Origin: Spirodela intermedia
Taxonomy: Eukaryota > Streptophyta > Magnoliopsida > Alismatales > Araceae
NCBI GenBank assembly: GCA_902729315.2
Contig: LR746272.1
Span: forward strand, 6,387,827-6,451,826
DNA: 64,000 bases
Direction of reading: 5' to 3'
The position numbers and the translations under genes were made by a program. Positions 51,185 to 63,908 of the stretch are shown here, piece after piece; position 1 is the stretch's first letter, and each line of letters starts with the position of its first letter. The notes under the pieces are model-generated. The model was not told the DNA's origin. It searched no databases and was given only the letters and a program-made list of their open reading frames with translations.

Positions 51185-52269
51185 TCGACGAACGTTCTCC
51201 TCCCCGCTCCCCGACTCCCCCGACGGTCAACGGTTTTATTTATGGCCTCGACCGACCTCAATCGATTCTCCAACCCCTTCTTCTCCTTCCCTCTTCATAT
51301 GCTGCCCTTCTTTTCACTGGTTTTAGAGAGAGAAAGTGAGAGGGATTGGATGGTGTGAATACGATTCGAGCGTCTTTTTTGTTTTGTGATTGGCGAACAT
51401 AATCTTCTCTCTACGCTATGCAATGTGTGTTTGTGCTCCCTGTTTTCGGTGATTTTCTATGTAGATTGCTGGGTGTGGTAGGCGCAGGCTGGGTCGAGAG
51501 AGTGGGTTGACCTTGTACATTAGGGCTGAGTCGAAATCGTCTTGGATTTTATGCCTAGGCTGCTGCAAGCTGGTCAACCCCCACCTATTTTTAGTGGAGC
51601 TCAAGTCAACGTCCATACGACAGAATCTAGTCAACTCTCCCTCACTAAAATGGCAGCACCTCGTAGAAGGATGGGAACAGTGGGTGCTTCCTGTGTTTTT
51701 ACACTGCCGAGAACTAAAAATTGGTCAGCTCCAAGTCAGACTCACGTGGTATCAACTAAAAATGAGATCTTGGCCATAAGTCAGCTCCATAAGTGCACGT
51801 GCTGGATCTTGGCCACAATACAGCCCCCACATTCTAAGCTGACTTCCATCGATGTCGTAAAAGGGAAAGAAAATAAGCCAGGAATTGATATCCTAAGATA
51901 AAGGTCAACGGATAGGTCAAAGCCGATGTCGCCTATGGACCAGAGGAGCCAGCCTTAGAACGAATGCGTGAAAAGAGCATCTAAAATTCGCAGACCAGAT
52001 CGAGACGAAAGAAAGTACGGGCGGAGGTCAGTCGGCACCATATCCGATGCGGGCAGTGGTAAAATGAAACGAGCTGAAAAAGTCAGCGAGAAGGAACTCA
52101 AAAGATTGACTCAACAGGACGTTGACTTGAGAAGTCAGCCCTGATCAAAACTTTCTCAAGACGGACCGACCCTGTTGTTCTAGGAAGAAGGTAAAAGAGC
52201 AAAACACTCGAGACGGAGAGATAGAGGGAGTGAGAGAAGGCGAGGGGAAGAGGGCAGTAGTACTCTCTA
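51185..52269. other. Intergenic DNA between convergent kinase and eIF3d genes
   Basis: 3' flanks of two convergent genes. The short frames at 51507-51901 show no domain. No repeat with clear ends is seen. Confidence 0.5.
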
Positions 52270-54111
52270 TCAGAGGGCGGCCGCAGCGGCGTCCTTGCTG
52301 CTCTCCATGTCCCCTCCGTCGACGGCAGCAGCAACAGCAGCATCAGCGGCGTCGGCGGGAGGCGCCGCCTGCTCGTCGGCGGCAGCAGCGGCGGCGGCGG
52401 CTGAAGCTTCGTCGTCCTCGGCCGGCGGCTGAACCTGCTCGTCCTCTGGGAGGGGCTCCTCGGCGTAGTCGTTCTCAAAGGCGTCGGCAGGAACCTCGTA
52501 GATGCGGACCTGCGGCTTGACAGGGTCCTTGACGAGGACGTACTTGCCCTCGCCGAGCTTCATGCAGAGGTCGACGATGGACTTGACGATACCCCACATG
52601 TTGGCGGTGTTGAGGTTGATCTGGGCGGCGAACTCGCGGGGCTTGTAGCCAGCGACGCTGAGGATGGCGTGGTTGAAATGGTCGCGGGGGTGGAGGCGGG
52701 AAACGAAGCCGAGCTTCATCAGGTCGGCGCCGGCGAGGAGGGCCTGTGCGGTCCACTTGGCGAGCTTGTTGGCGTTGTTCTTGAGCTCGGTGGCGAGGAC
52801 TGCGCCCTTCTGCGTCTCGAGCTTCTGCCGCCAGTCCACGCCAGAGAACTTGGGGTCGAACTCGTTGAGGGCGTTGAGGGTGATGAAGGATCGCTGCCCC
52901 TTCACGTCGGACACGGCGTGAGCCTCGCAGCGGGCGACGAGGAACATGTCCTCGTCGAGCTTCCAGCGGCGGTAGCGATAGGCGACAGGGGCGGCCTCTT
53001 CCCCCTCCGCCGCGAACGGGTTGGGCTCCTCGAAGGTGACCCTGTCGCCGCCACGGAGGAGGACCTGCTGGGAGAAGTTCTGGTTGATGTAGGCGGCCTC
53101 TACGCTGAGCGAGTAGGCGGAGTTGATGTCCTCCTTGGCCTCCGGCAGGGGCTCCGGCGAGGTCTCGTTGACGGAGAGAAGGTCCAGCTGGGAACCGTCG
53201 CGCTTGTCGAAGAAGAGCTTGTTCCCCACCCGCTGGATCACCATGTCCCAGGAGTAGACGCTGCGGGGGGCGCACATCAGGGCGGAGAGGATGGCGTCGG
53301 TGGCGAAGACGGTGGCGCGGTCCTCATTCGCCAGGCGGCGGATGATCGGGTCGTCAGTGGTGGTGACCTTGAAGAAGTTACGGGAGCGGAAGCGCTCCAG
53401 GCGGCGCTCGTTCTTGGGGTTGATGCGGTCAAAGGAGCGGTCGTAGAACTCGACGGCGCCGCAGAGGAGGAGGTCCTCAGGAGGGTCGGGGACGGAGTAG
53501 GAGAGCTTGGAGAAGGTGGAGAAGGGGATCTGGTCCAGCATCATCCACTCTGGCTGGATGTCCACCGAGGACTTGAAGATCGCCGCCTCGCGGCGGCCGG
53601 CACCGGCGACGCCGCCGGGACCACCGACGGCGGAGCGGCTCTGGTGGTAAAGGCGATCCCGGCGAGCGCGCTCCTTCTCGGCCTCGCGCTTGCGGGCCTC
53701 GACCTCCTCATCGCGGCGCTGCGGCAGCTGGGGGCGCTGCTGGAAGCGCCACCGGGGACCGAACTTGGGGCGCGGCGGCGGCTTGCCGTCGACGAGGCGG
53801 AAGGTGGAGTCGTCGTCCGCGGCGGCGGCGAGGGCAGAGGACTCGTCGAGGGCGAAATCGAAGACGCCGGCGGCGCCGCCTCGGCCGCCGGGGCCGAGGT
53901 TGCCGTACCCGGCGGGGTTGCGCGTCCAGTCGGCGATGCGGCCTAGCTTCTCCGATCGGGAGAAGGGGGCAAAGGGGACGTTCGGAGGATGGTGGTGAGG
54001 AACGGCGGCGCCGTCCGGGCCGATCGGCTTGTAGAGGACGGGGGACGCGGGCACTTCCGGGGGGCCCCAGCCGTCGGGGTTGAAGGGGACGGGTCCGACC
54101 TCGAAAACCAT
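52270..54111 (-). CDS. eIF3d: Eukaryotic translation initiation factor 3 subunit D
   Basis: A single uninterrupted frame of 613 residues. eIF3d is a peripheral subunit of the eIF3 complex that contacts the 40S ribosome near the mRNA entry channel and can bind the cap of selected mRNAs. The start MVFEVGPVPFNPDGWGPP is typical of plant eIF3d. Further family marks are PYGNLGP-like NPAGYGNLGPGG, WRFQQRPQLPQRRDEEVEAR, SSVDIQPEWMMLDQIPFSTF, LLLCGAVEFYDRSFDRI, TDAILSALMCAPRSVYSWD, WRQKLETQKGAVLATELKNN, and RLHPRDHFNHAILSVAGYKP followed by REFAAQINLN. The acidic Ala/Asp-rich tail (about residues 555-613) is usual for the protein. Length is close to the 591 residues I recall for Arabidopsis. Coding DNA is very GC-rich. 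Confidence 0.97.
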   Translation of the reverse strand: MVFEVGPVPFNPDGWGPPEVPASPVLYKPIGPDGAAVPHHHPPNVPFAPFSRSEKLGRIADWTRNPAGYGNLGPGGRGGAAGVFDFALDESSALAAAADDDSTFRLVDGKPPPRPKFGPRWRFQQRPQLPQRRDEEVEARKREAEKERARRDRLYHQSRSAVGGPGGVAGAGRREAAIFKSSVDIQPEWMMLDQIPFSTFSKLSYSVPDPPEDLLLCGAVEFYDRSFDRINPKNERRLERFRSRNFFKVTTTDDPIIRRLANEDRATVFATDAILSALMCAPRSVYSWDMVIQRVGNKLFFDKRDGSQLDLLSVNETSPEPLPEAKEDINSAYSLSVEAAYINQNFSQQVLLRGGDRVTFEEPNPFAAEGEEAAPVAYRYRRWKLDEDMFLVARCEAHAVSDVKGQRSFITLNALNEFDPKFSGVDWRQKLETQKGAVLATELKNNANKLAKWTAQALLAGADLMKLGFVSRLHPRDHFNHAILSVAGYKPREFAAQINLNTANMWGIVKSIVDLCMKLGEGKYVLVKDPVKPQVRIYEVPADAFENDYAEEPLPEDEQVQPPAEDDEASAAAAAAAADEQAAPPADAADAAVAAAVDGGDMESSKDAAAAAL

Positions 54112-54765
54112 GGCCGGCGCGGAGAAGGGACGCAGGGGGCGAAGACGGGCGGCCTCAAAGGCGCTGCAGATCGGCGATCTAGGGTTTTCAGGGATCTGGC
54201 AAAGACGAAACTGATGATGATGTTGATGAGAGAGAGGTCCTCAGACCGCGGCTGAGGGGGGCAAGGGAAGGGAACATATTGGGAAGGGGGCTAGGGCTGA
54301 CGTGGGTCAACTTATTGGGCCAAGCAATAAACGGGCCCATAATGGGCTTCTGGGGCCGAACCTGATCCATTTGGGGCCACCACCTTTATTATTAAAAAAA
54401 TAAAACATAAACTGAAAGTGAGATCTTATTTTTAAGCCCTCATAAATCCTGCTCACAGCAAAAAAGCCCCTGTACGTTTCCTTCTTCGCTTTTAGTCCTT
54501 GGAAAATTGGATGACGGCGGAGTGTGTGAGAGAGAGAGAGAGAATGGAGAAGGTGTAGAAGCCCCCCTCCCAGCCTCTCGAAAAATCTCTCAGCCATTAT
54601 TTGATGGGCGGAGTAAAAAAAATTGTTTTCTCTTTCTTGGGTTTTTTTACCAAAACTATGAAATCTCAAACTGGAAGTGAATCTCGGCCAATTTGCGGTG
54701 TGTAGAGAGAGACAGAGAGAGAGCCTGGTACCGGTGAAAAGTTTCTCTTCTCTGTAGCTTCTATT
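54112..54765. other. eIF3d upstream region and 3' flank of the PPR gene
   Basis: Promoter-sized gap between two genes on the same strand. It contains a short (GA)n run at about 54529-54541 and GA-rich stretches near 54705-54722. No further gene. Confidence 0.5.
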
Positions 54766-56316
54766 TCAGGAGGTCATCAATGGGGGCGGCAGCAGCAGGC
54801 CGTCCTGAGCTTGAGGAAGAAGAAGACGACCCTCCCCTGTGGTGGAGGTCAGCCTGTCGACCAGGTCAAGGGACCGGGAAAGCTTCCTCTCTCGACAGAA
54901 GGACTCGACCAGCCGGAGCCACGCTCCGGTCTCCGGCGTAAATCCCGCCGCCGCCAAGCTCCGCAGAGCCCCCCCGGCCTCCGCCATTCTCCCAGCGTCG
55001 CAGAGCTTCACCAGCAGCGCATTCGAGGTCGCGAAGTGGGGGAGCACTCCCCTCGCGAGCATCAGGCCCAGTAGCGGCGCCGCCCTGTCCAGATCCCCGT
55101 CTTCGCAGAGGCGGTTCATGAGAATCCTGTAGCTCGCTCTGTTCAGCTTCAGCCCATCTCCGGCGAGCTCCTCCATCAGGGCGGCGGCTTCCCGGGTCCT
55201 CCCCTCCCTGCAAAGCCCCCCAATCAGAACGTTGACGGCGACCACGTCGGGCCGGCATCCCCCGCTCTGGTTCATCTCCCTTGCTAGGGCGAGGGCTTCG
55301 TCGACCCTCTGGCTCTTGCAGAGGCAGCTGATGAGGGTGGTGTAGGCGACGGCGTCGGGCGGCGCCGCCGGGGAGGTCGTCTTCATGTCGGAGAAGACGG
55401 CCATGGCGTCCTCGATCCTGCCGGCCAGGCAGAGGCCGTTCATGAGGGTGGAGAAGTTGACGGCGTTGGGATCGCAGCCATGGCGGCGCATGAAGGCGAG
55501 GATGTGGGCGGCTCTGTCGACCTCCCCGCTCCGGCAGAAGCCGTCGATCAGGACGTTGAAGGTGAGCTGGTCGGGGAGGATGCCGTCGACGGCGATCATC
55601 TCCTCGAAGAGCTCGAACGCCACCTTCAGCCTCCCCTCCCTGCAGAGCGCCCCCATCAGCGTCGTGAAGGTCACCCTGTTCGGGCCGGCGGAGGAAGCGC
55701 CGCCGCCATGATCCTGCTCCTTGATCTTGCTCGCCCTCATCTGGGCGAGGACTCGGAAGGCGGAGGGGAGCTCGCCGGAGCGGCAGTGGTACTTGACGAG
55801 GATATTGCAGAGACAGGCGTTGGGGGAGATGCCGTACTTCCGGCGGGCAGCGGCGAGGAGCTCGCCGGCGAGATCCGAGCGGGCGGCGGCGAGGAGGAGG
55901 TCCAGGCAGGCAGCGACGGCGCGGGTGGAGGGGCGGGGGCGACGCACTAGGGAGGGGATGGAGTGAAGCAGCTCGAGGGCTCTCTCTGGCATGCCGGCGG
56001 CGGAGAAGTGACGCATGAGGTTGAGCAGGGGGCCCTCCTCAAACCGGCAGGGTTCGAGGCGCATGCGGCGGAGGAGGGCGTCCACGGCGGGGAACCGCCG
56101 CGCCGCCGCGAGCCGGCGGAGGACGGCGGCGTAGGTGGCATTGTTGTGGCTGAACCCCCGCTGCCGCTCCGCCGCGAAGTTAAAGATGTCAAGGGCGCGC
56201 TGCGGGTCGGGCTCACCGACGATCATGCGGATGGCCTCGCCGTGGGTGATGTAGCGGGCGCGGGAGCCCGGCGGTGCCGCCGGTGGTGGTGGCGCTGCCG
56301 GCCGGGAGGGGCTGAG

Positions 56317-56347
<31 letters not shown>

Positions 56348-56526
56348 AGGGGGGATATCCACGGAAGGACCTCATCGCCGCCGCCATCGCCGCCGCCGCC
56401 CCCGATGGTGGTGGTGGAGCTGCGAGTGTGAGAAAAGAGGGCGAAGGAGCTCCTCGGGGAGAAGACTCCGGCGGCGAAACTCCCGGCGAGACGGACACCG
56501 GCCACCTGCTCGCCGGAAATCCTCAT
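54766..56526 (-). CDS. Pentatricopeptide repeat protein, P class, probably organellar
   Basis: An intronless frame of 586 residues, the usual structure of PPR genes. The N-terminus is rich in Ser, Arg and Ala with few acidic residues (MRISGEQVAGVRLAGSFAAG onward), consistent with a mitochondrial or plastid presequence. After an Ala/Pro low-complexity stretch come about eleven 35-residue motifs, the clearest being NRVTFTTLMGALCREGRLKV, DQLTFNVLIDGFCRSGEVDR, NAVNFSTLMNGLCLAGRIED, DAVAYTTLISCLCKSQRVDE, DVVAVNVLIGGLCREGRTRE and NRASYRILMNRLCEDGDLDR. No E, E+ or DYW extension follows, so the role is more likely RNA stabilisation, splicing or cleavage than editing. The target RNA is unknown. The opposite strand also has long frames, a side effect of high GC. 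Confidence 0.95.
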
Positions 56527-57211
56527 CGAGCGACGCCACCCCTGCTACGTGGGAGGAGGGCGGAGGAGGAGACCCAGTGGAGCGGGCGAGGGGAGGAGGA
56601 AGGAGCGGAGCAGCCGAGCGAGGAGGGCGGCTAATGAAGCCCGGCGGCGCCGCCCCGTGCCGCCGCTCTTAACCCTCCCTGGCTTCTTAGTATGCCATCC
56701 CCAGAGTCTCCCTCTTCGACGGAACTCATCAGACCCAACTCTCTCTCTCTTTCACTCTCCCTCTCCCTCTCTCTCTCCCTCTCTCTCTCTACTCTCATCC
56801 ACCCCTCAACTGGTTTCCCGTTCCTTCCCATTAAATACCAAATCATGGGAGATTCAGATGGTGGATTCAAGATGGTCAATTCATTCAGTACAGTTGAAAA
56901 GATTGCATTTTTTTAAGGTAATCCTCCCGTTCTATCCGAGTTCCAGGTCACCCACAGTTATTTAGATAAAAAAAACAAAACAAAAGCCCCCACTTATTGT
57001 TTGACCTTAAATGCCAAACCCTGGAGTTGAAAGTCAACCCTCCATCCCCTCTCCGTGTTTCCTCCTCTTTAGGCAGCAGCAGCAGAGAAAATGTAACCGT
57101 CAAGAAGTCCAGAGCAGGAGGCTCAGAAAACCCTAGAAACCTCTCCACAAGTTCCAGCAGAGAAGAAGAAGAAGAAGAAGAAGAGGTGAAGAGGAGAGGA
57201 GGTCGAGGTGG
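56527..57211. other. PPR upstream region with CT tract, and 3' flank of pGlcT
   Basis: A CT/CTCC-rich tract at about 56740-56790 lies about 215 bp upstream of the PPR start codon (GA in sense), typical of plant 5' leaders. The frames crossing it are low-complexity. Confidence 0.5.
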
Positions 57212-60200
57212 TCAGAGGGCGGTGGCGCTGAGGGCGCGCTCGATCTCCTCCAGGGAGCGGCCCTTCGTCTCCACCACATTCCGGGCGATGTAGAGGACGG
57301 CGAGTAGGCACACGCTGGCGAACCCCAGATAAACCCTGCTGATCCCAAACCTGTTCACCACGCTCAGAAAGTACAGCCCGATCACGAAGTTGGACACCTG
57401 CATGCCACCAGAGCTCAGACCATCACCAGAAGAGACCCTAGAGGACGAAGAAACCCTAGCGGGAATGAGGATGACGGAAGGGGGCGGGCGGAGGGAGCTT
57501 TCTTACCCAGTGCATCCCCAGAGAGAGGGCGACGGCCTTGGCGCGGATCCTGGAGGCGAATATCTCGGGGAGGAGAAGGGCGGGGACGGGGCCGGCGCCC
57601 AGGGAGAAGGACAGGACGTAGCTGTTTGAACACAGGGAGAAGAGCCATACCCATTATTATTATTATTACTATTATTATTTTTACGGTAAATAGTCTGCAT
57701 GGTTGGAAGTGAAATGCCTCCTTCCACTTACATGACGGTCCCGAAGACGGCTAGGGTTCCAGTGTATGGCGCCAGGACGCTCCAGGAAGATGACAGGGAG
57801 AGCAGCAGCATGGAGGCACCCTGCAAGCAGAAGACATGGAATATTCGTCACTGAAGTATCCATGGCTGAGCAGCCGCAAAATGGCTCGTCTTCCACATTG
57901 ATCAGCTGGAGATGAATCAAGCCATGGCAGAATCCACGATCTAAAACAACATGAAACCATGAATTGCCTAGAAAGATGGTTTATCCTCATCAACCTCCGT
58001 CAGGAGAATGTTTTTGAGAGGATCTCCGGATGATTGTTTCAGCCAGGAACAGGTCAACCCCTTGACGAAGTTTAATCCCGAGAGTAGCTACCATCTGAAT
58101 GTCAACTCCTCAATTAAAAACCTTGCATTTTTAATCTCCTAAACTGCTATAATCAAATATGAGTCAACCCACCGTACGAAATCTGCAGTAATGATCCTTT
58201 TTCTGCTCTTCATCCGTTACATAATATTTCACCCAGGAACGGGTCAACCCCTTGACGAAGAATAAACACGGAGAGTAGCTACCTTCCATTTTTACCTCCA
58301 AAACTGCTATCTCCAGAGATGAGCCAACCGACCGTACGAAATTCCTCCGTTCCCTAATACTTCTGCCATCCCACTATCTGGATCCCTAAGAAGCCATGTC
58401 CGTTGACTGTGTCGAGCTCATCATGCTGGTCATAGGGCCATAGTCCTCTACAGCTATCAACTTCCCACTTGCTGCCCCAAGGTCCAACCGTTGACTTTCT
58501 TCCTGGTATTAAGACGACATATGCAAGGTATTTCCATTCGAAATGCTACAACATAAACCAGAGTTTTGAGACTAAAAATTCATAGATGTTTTGTGCCAGA
58601 GGAAGTGTTTACCATCCCCACAAAGCTAATCGTCAGAAGGCTTTTCCTCCCTTGCTTGTCCATTAAAGAAGATGCAACGGCCGTTCCTGCAAACACAGAT
58701 CCAGCAATGAAATGAATTAGAAAAAAATATGAGAAGCTGAAATCAGACCATTTTTCTGCCCAATGATTGCAAGGAAGAGGAATACTCTGACCAAAAACGT
58801 TCGACGCCCCAACAAGAGCACTGGCTGCAACATCAGAAGTGATCCCAGCATTACGGAATACGGATGTAGAATAGTAAACCACCGCGTTTATTCCAGCTAG
58901 CTGTTGAAACAAGAAAAGTGCTGCCCCAATACTCACAACTGCAGTTGTTATTGGTGAAAGTTAGAGAAAAAAGAAAAAAGCATAGCATACGACTGGTATT
59001 ATCTAACAGTAATGCAAGGTAGAGAACAAAGTAGAAAGAATTCTACACATTTTCAACAATACAAAGGAGACTGTTCGTGATTTGCTAGTGATGATCGACA
59101 AAGTAAAAGTTAAGTCGCTCAATAATCGAATTACAATGGATTCAGGAATTGTCCAAACAAACCATACTGTCAACGCCTGGGAAACACTCAAGAGGAACCT
59201 TCTTTCGTTTCATGGTAAATCACAAACTCTTTTTCCCTTCTTCTCTGTCATTTCTCCAGCAACCTTAGTTGACATGATGTTCAACCTTTGCACTATCATG
59301 CCTCTGAGTTCAAAGAACACCCATGTACCTCTGTTAACATGATGGGAATAATCTGCTAACATGTGGGAAAAGATGCATAATTGACACAAATAAATCTGTC
59401 ATCTAACTAAAGTGATTTCCTTCTACATATATATAATCACAGAAAAGCACACAAATGGCCACTACACCGACATAAATAAAAAATTGAAAGTAACGCCAGG
59501 TCTTGTAAATTATCAGACGTCATAAAGCTGAATTTGGATGTTCTGAAACGAGGTTCCGAGCGTGAAAGAATAGGTGAATTCCTACGTGCATAAAAAGACT
59601 AAGCTGTTTTTATTGTAAATATATGTCTTCGTAATCTGAAGTAAACGGTAGAATATGGTAAGTTTTGAGTCCTATTGCAATGCACGGATGCACTAACTAA
59701 AGCAGCAGTTTATATGCAACCACACTAACGCATCTATTTCCTGGTGGCATACACCAAGTGCATCACGCAAATGATTCTGTGCAGAAAAAAGTCTCAGACC
59801 CTCTTCAAAAAATGAAGAAGTGAAACAAAAATTTCATACTTTTCCAATAGCGTTTGCTGAACAGTTCCAACCAACCGGCATCATGCTCTCCAGAGCTCTG
59901 GCCGCCACCAGTTCGTAAGTCATTCATGACTTCATCAACTTTTTGAGCACCATATAGTGATTTTACTGCTGATTCTGCCTGACTTGTTTTCCCTTGCTAT
60001 AGAATAAGAGATCCAACAACTGAGAACGAAGAATCTAACCATATAAACTCAGAAAGGAAATATACACATATTCAAGACAGCACCTGGAAAAGCCAACGGG
60101 GACTTTCTGGAGAGAAAACCATTCCCAGTCCCATTAAAACAGAAGGAACGATTGCAATCCCGAAAATGGTTCTCCACCTGATTAATGAATGAAAAATAGA

Positions 60201-63086
60201 ATTATATGATGATATTTTGAGGGAAATCATACAGAAGTTTGAAAGACCATGTAAATTCAATGGGCCTGGAGAGATGCGCTAATTTAATAGATCTCTTTTG
60301 TGATTCTCTAATTTAATGGATCTCTTTAGTGATTCTCTAATTGAATTGATTCTCTAAGAGCTTGTGATTTCCAGAATCAACGTAAAAAAGAAAGAGGAAG
60401 ATGAAAATATGTGAACGGAAACAAAAGTGTCCCAATTTATCAATACAAGGCCCTCCCACTCTGTGCAAGGATCCAAGATCCTATACATCTGCATGGCTTT
60501 CATTAATTAATCAGCCATCAACCAGGGTTCAAACCTGAAAGTTTAAATTTCCAACTAACAATAAAAGTCAACACAGCTGTGACGATCCTGTAAATAGATA
60601 TGAAGTATGCTTTCCGCTAACTTGAAAATAGATATCTTTATAAACATTTACCAACTTCATTTTCTAGTATAGATTCATTCACAAAAACTTATGAAGGCAT
60701 TTGGAAATGACACCAGAAATTATGATTCAGGATTGATAAATGATACTGCACAGAATTATCTTTTGAAGCACGAGAAACATGTACCAAAGAGGATTTCCAG
60801 CTAAAGGGAGTCCGGCCACCAAAGCACCAAGGATGCCAATGCATATAGAAAGCTGGTTCACAGATCCAAGTGCTCCACGTATCTCAGTCGGCGATATCTG
60901 AATTGTCAGAATGTTAGGGGTGGAAAAACTGAAAAGAACGAAAATTAGGAATAATAATTTTCATTACTACCTCAGATATGTACAGCGGAACAATGGCAGA
61001 GGAAACACCAATTCCAATTCCAGCAAGTAGACGGCCAATTATCATTGTACGCACATCCTGCGCGGTAGCACTGACAGGAAGTTTTCTTTTTTACAAGGTT
61101 AACCAAATAAAATCATATGAGGAAAAATCAAATAAAACAGGGTAAAGTAAAACAAGGGACGCAAGACATACCAAAGAAAGGACCCAATAATAAGAGGAAT
61201 CGAATCTAGCTGAAACGTTTTTGTTCGACCAAATTTGTCAGCCAAAGACCCCCCTGTGAAGGACCCAACAGTGGCCCCAGCAAGAAGTGCGCTTACAATC
61301 CATCCTGCAACGAAAAATGCAGCCAATGAGGGAAATATTTGTAAACTTAAATCAATGTGATCTTAATTATAATTCAAAGGCAAATGAACAACAAACGAGG
61401 ATGATAAAACAGGCTGCAATACTAAGCCTCCAGTTTTGACAAAGATATTTTTACTTCCGGATAGATAGCACCCAAAAAATCACCAAACTAATCATAAATT
61501 ATTCAAAGAGATTTGTGGACTGACCTTGTAAATTAGTGTTCTCTGCAATTCCAAGATCCTTAGAAAGATATTCAAGTGCTCCATTAACAACACTGCAAAG
61601 GGAATGTGATTGGTAAAATGTTCGGACGTCTCTCCTGACTATGTTGGGGAAATAGAAAAATTCCAACTACTTAAAAGGCATCAATACAAACAGACATGTG
61701 AAAAGTGCAACATTACGATAGCTTTAACGCTACGATCAGTGGTACACGAAATCAAACAGGAGAAGAGTAGCTACCCGAGATGATATCCAAACAAAATAGC
61801 CCCAAGGCATGCGATACCGACATATGGTAGAACTGTCCCAGAAGATTTCGTCTGAATCTTGTGGGAGGAAGCGTCCTCAATATCTCCCTCTGCAGGATGA
61901 GTAAAATCATATGCTAAGTCAATAAATGTCACTATCATTGAAGATAATACCCATGCTAGTCCATGAAAAAGTATTAATTGATCTATATCTGTGTCACGGA
62001 GCTTTGCGTTACCATTATGAACTGGATATTACGTTGTTGGCAAACTCGTTAAATCTTAGAAAGATGAACAAGGATCATCAAACCAGTAACTAGGTTGACA
62101 TGGGAATACATGGATCTCCAAAAAAGGCTAAAGTTGATAACGTAAAAACCAGTGGATGGTGTTAACTATACAATGACCGACATGATTCATTAAATGAGTT
62201 CACTTTTTTTTCTTCCCATATTATCACCTATAAATCAGTTCACTTATCCACAAGAATTCAGGGTTTGGTTCTCAATCTGAACGAGCAGAAGCAAGTGACA
62301 GTCCAACATGTAGTTTCAATCATGTACTGACAATGGATTTAATGAAATATATTGAGTATTGATGATTTCTGCAAAGAATAAATCAGGCGCTGGAACAAAA
62401 TTGGATCCTGTATATGGTGAAAATAAGTATAACCTTGGTTTTAAAAGTTATCATTCTCGAGAAATTGAAAAAAACGAAAAGAGCCATGATCTGATGGTAG
62501 AAGTTGACAAGGCCTATTGGTATATTTTCTATTTGTACGAATCATTATGTCCAGGCATATGTGAAGACAAAAAATAAGATATTGTGACGAAAGTGGGTTA
62601 TAGAATACAGAATCCTGACGAACAATATCCAAAGGAATGTGGAGGGAAAACCACCTCATCTTCAGATGAAACGGATAGTCTGGGACAAAAACAGTAGCTT
62701 CCAGATTATAATACAAAAAATTGATTTCAAAAATAAATATAGACACGTAGATACACTGAAGAACACGGGAAATGCATGGGTACATATCCATGGCCACTGA
62801 TAATAAGATGAAACTCACCAGAGCTCTGTGCTCTTATTCTTCGGAACTTTGGTGTTGACCTAGTGCTACTTTCCACTCCACGACCGAACCGCATCATCTC
62901 CATTGCCTTCGGAAGCGAACCAAGATGTGGTCCGCAGCAGTGGCCTCGGTCAGGCATCGGGCTTCCACACTTCGCCACACCAGGAAAATCCGTCTTCCAG
63001 GACGCGCAAAACCTAGACGACACCCTCGTACCCCGGGTGAGACCAGTAATTATGCCCCCATGGACTGCCAACGTAGCGGCTGGCAT
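57212..63086 (-). CDS. pGlcT: Plastidic glucose transporter (pGlcT/GLT1 type), MFS sugar porter
   Basis: Thirteen phase-consistent exons: 62819-63086, 61775-61889, 61525-61592, 61172-61304, 60971-61070, 60785-60897, 60084-60177, 59840-59996, 58792-58938, 58613-58686, 57732-57820, 57507-57621 and 57212-57397. They give 552 residues. The protein exports glucose from starch breakdown across the inner plastid envelope. Exon 1 encodes a transit peptide and linker (about 90 residues) ending RRIRAQSS. Twelve membrane spans are expected. Sugar-porter signatures are LADKFGRTKTFQ, IIGRLLAGIGIGVSSAIVP, SPESPRWLFQ, FLFQQLAGINAVVYYSTSVF, DKQGRKSL, LPEIFASRIRAKA and ETKGRS (534-539). FGYHLGVVNGALEYL is characteristic of the plastidic clade. 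Introns contain local duplications (58041-58345, 60279-60345) and an ATT microsatellite, with no effect on coding. Confidence 0.96.
57653..57679. repeat. (ATT)n microsatellite in a pGlcT intron
   Basis: About nine ATT units with one ACT interruption, in the short intron between exons 57732-57820 and 57507-57621. Confidence 0.9.
58041..58345. repeat. 190-bp tandem duplication in a pGlcT intron
   Basis: GGTCAACCCCTTGACGAAG occurs at about 58052 and 58242. Both are followed by GAGAGTAGCTACC, an AACTGCTAT block and CCGTACGAAAT in the same order, giving a period of 190 bp. Confidence 0.85.
60279..60345. repeat. 29-bp tandem repeat in a pGlcT intron
   Basis: Two full units and a partial third, with the start CTAATTTAATAGATCTCTTT and the end GTGATTCT, lie just upstream of exon 60084-60177. 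Confidence 0.85.
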
Positions 63087-63876
63087 CTTCTCTTCTTGTC
63101 AGTTTCCACTGCGGTCATCAACAGAGAGAACCACAAGAGTAGATCAAACCGAGAGCATAATAGATCATCGAAGTGTGCTCCAGAAACGAGATAGATCATC
63201 GAAGGGCAATAATAGAACATTCAACGTATATCTCAGGAATAGACAGATCGAGTGAATTGCTTAAAGGAAAAAAAAGGCAAGCAATGGCCGGATCGGGGCG
63301 CAAGAAGGAATCGAATGGGCCAGCGAAGCACATTATAAGGCCGCTGTATTTGTGGTCAATCTCACCATCATGGACAGAACCCATAAACATGTTTGATCCG
63401 CTTCCCGATTGAACTACAGGGTGTTCCGCCGATCTTAATCAACAATAAACTCCGAAAACAAGAGTGAAAAAATATCCAACAACTAATCAGAATGCGTGCA
63501 CCGAAAGCCCGCAAACATACGAAGAGAGGCAGATAGAGAAAGAGAGAGATCTTAAGGAAGGGTGCTGCTGACTACTGCGAGAAAGGAAGAGGAGGAGAGG
63601 GAACCAATACTGTTTCCCCGACTTCTCAAAACAGCAGGAAAGACGCAAAACGTCCGGAAGCCGTGGGGTTTGGGCGGGGACCGTGACGCACGATACTGCT
63701 CGTGCTTTAATGGCGCCTCGGAGAGGAGAGAAGTCAAAAGGAGAGAGTTCCCAAGTGGACTTTGACGGGGAATGAAGCCTGAATCTGGCCTCCCACCTAC
63801 GTCTCCTGCGTAACCTCGCCAAACACCAGATCTGAGAGATCAGAGAGATGCAGAAAGACCACCGAACCAGAAGAGC

Positions 63877-63908
<32 letters not shown>

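Noticed and set aside
50437-51339. 300-codon alternative frame over kinase exon 2
   Set aside because: An out-of-frame reading of the kinase exon; the in-phase frame carries all kinase motifs.
52669-53946. 425-codon plus-strand open frame opposite eIF3d
   Set aside because: It lies entirely within the eIF3d coding sequence, which matches its family end to end; the opposite product is low-complexity and unrecognisable.
55963-56634. 223-codon plus-strand open frame over the PPR 5' end
   Set aside because: It is a shadow of the GC-rich PPR N-terminus, without motif.
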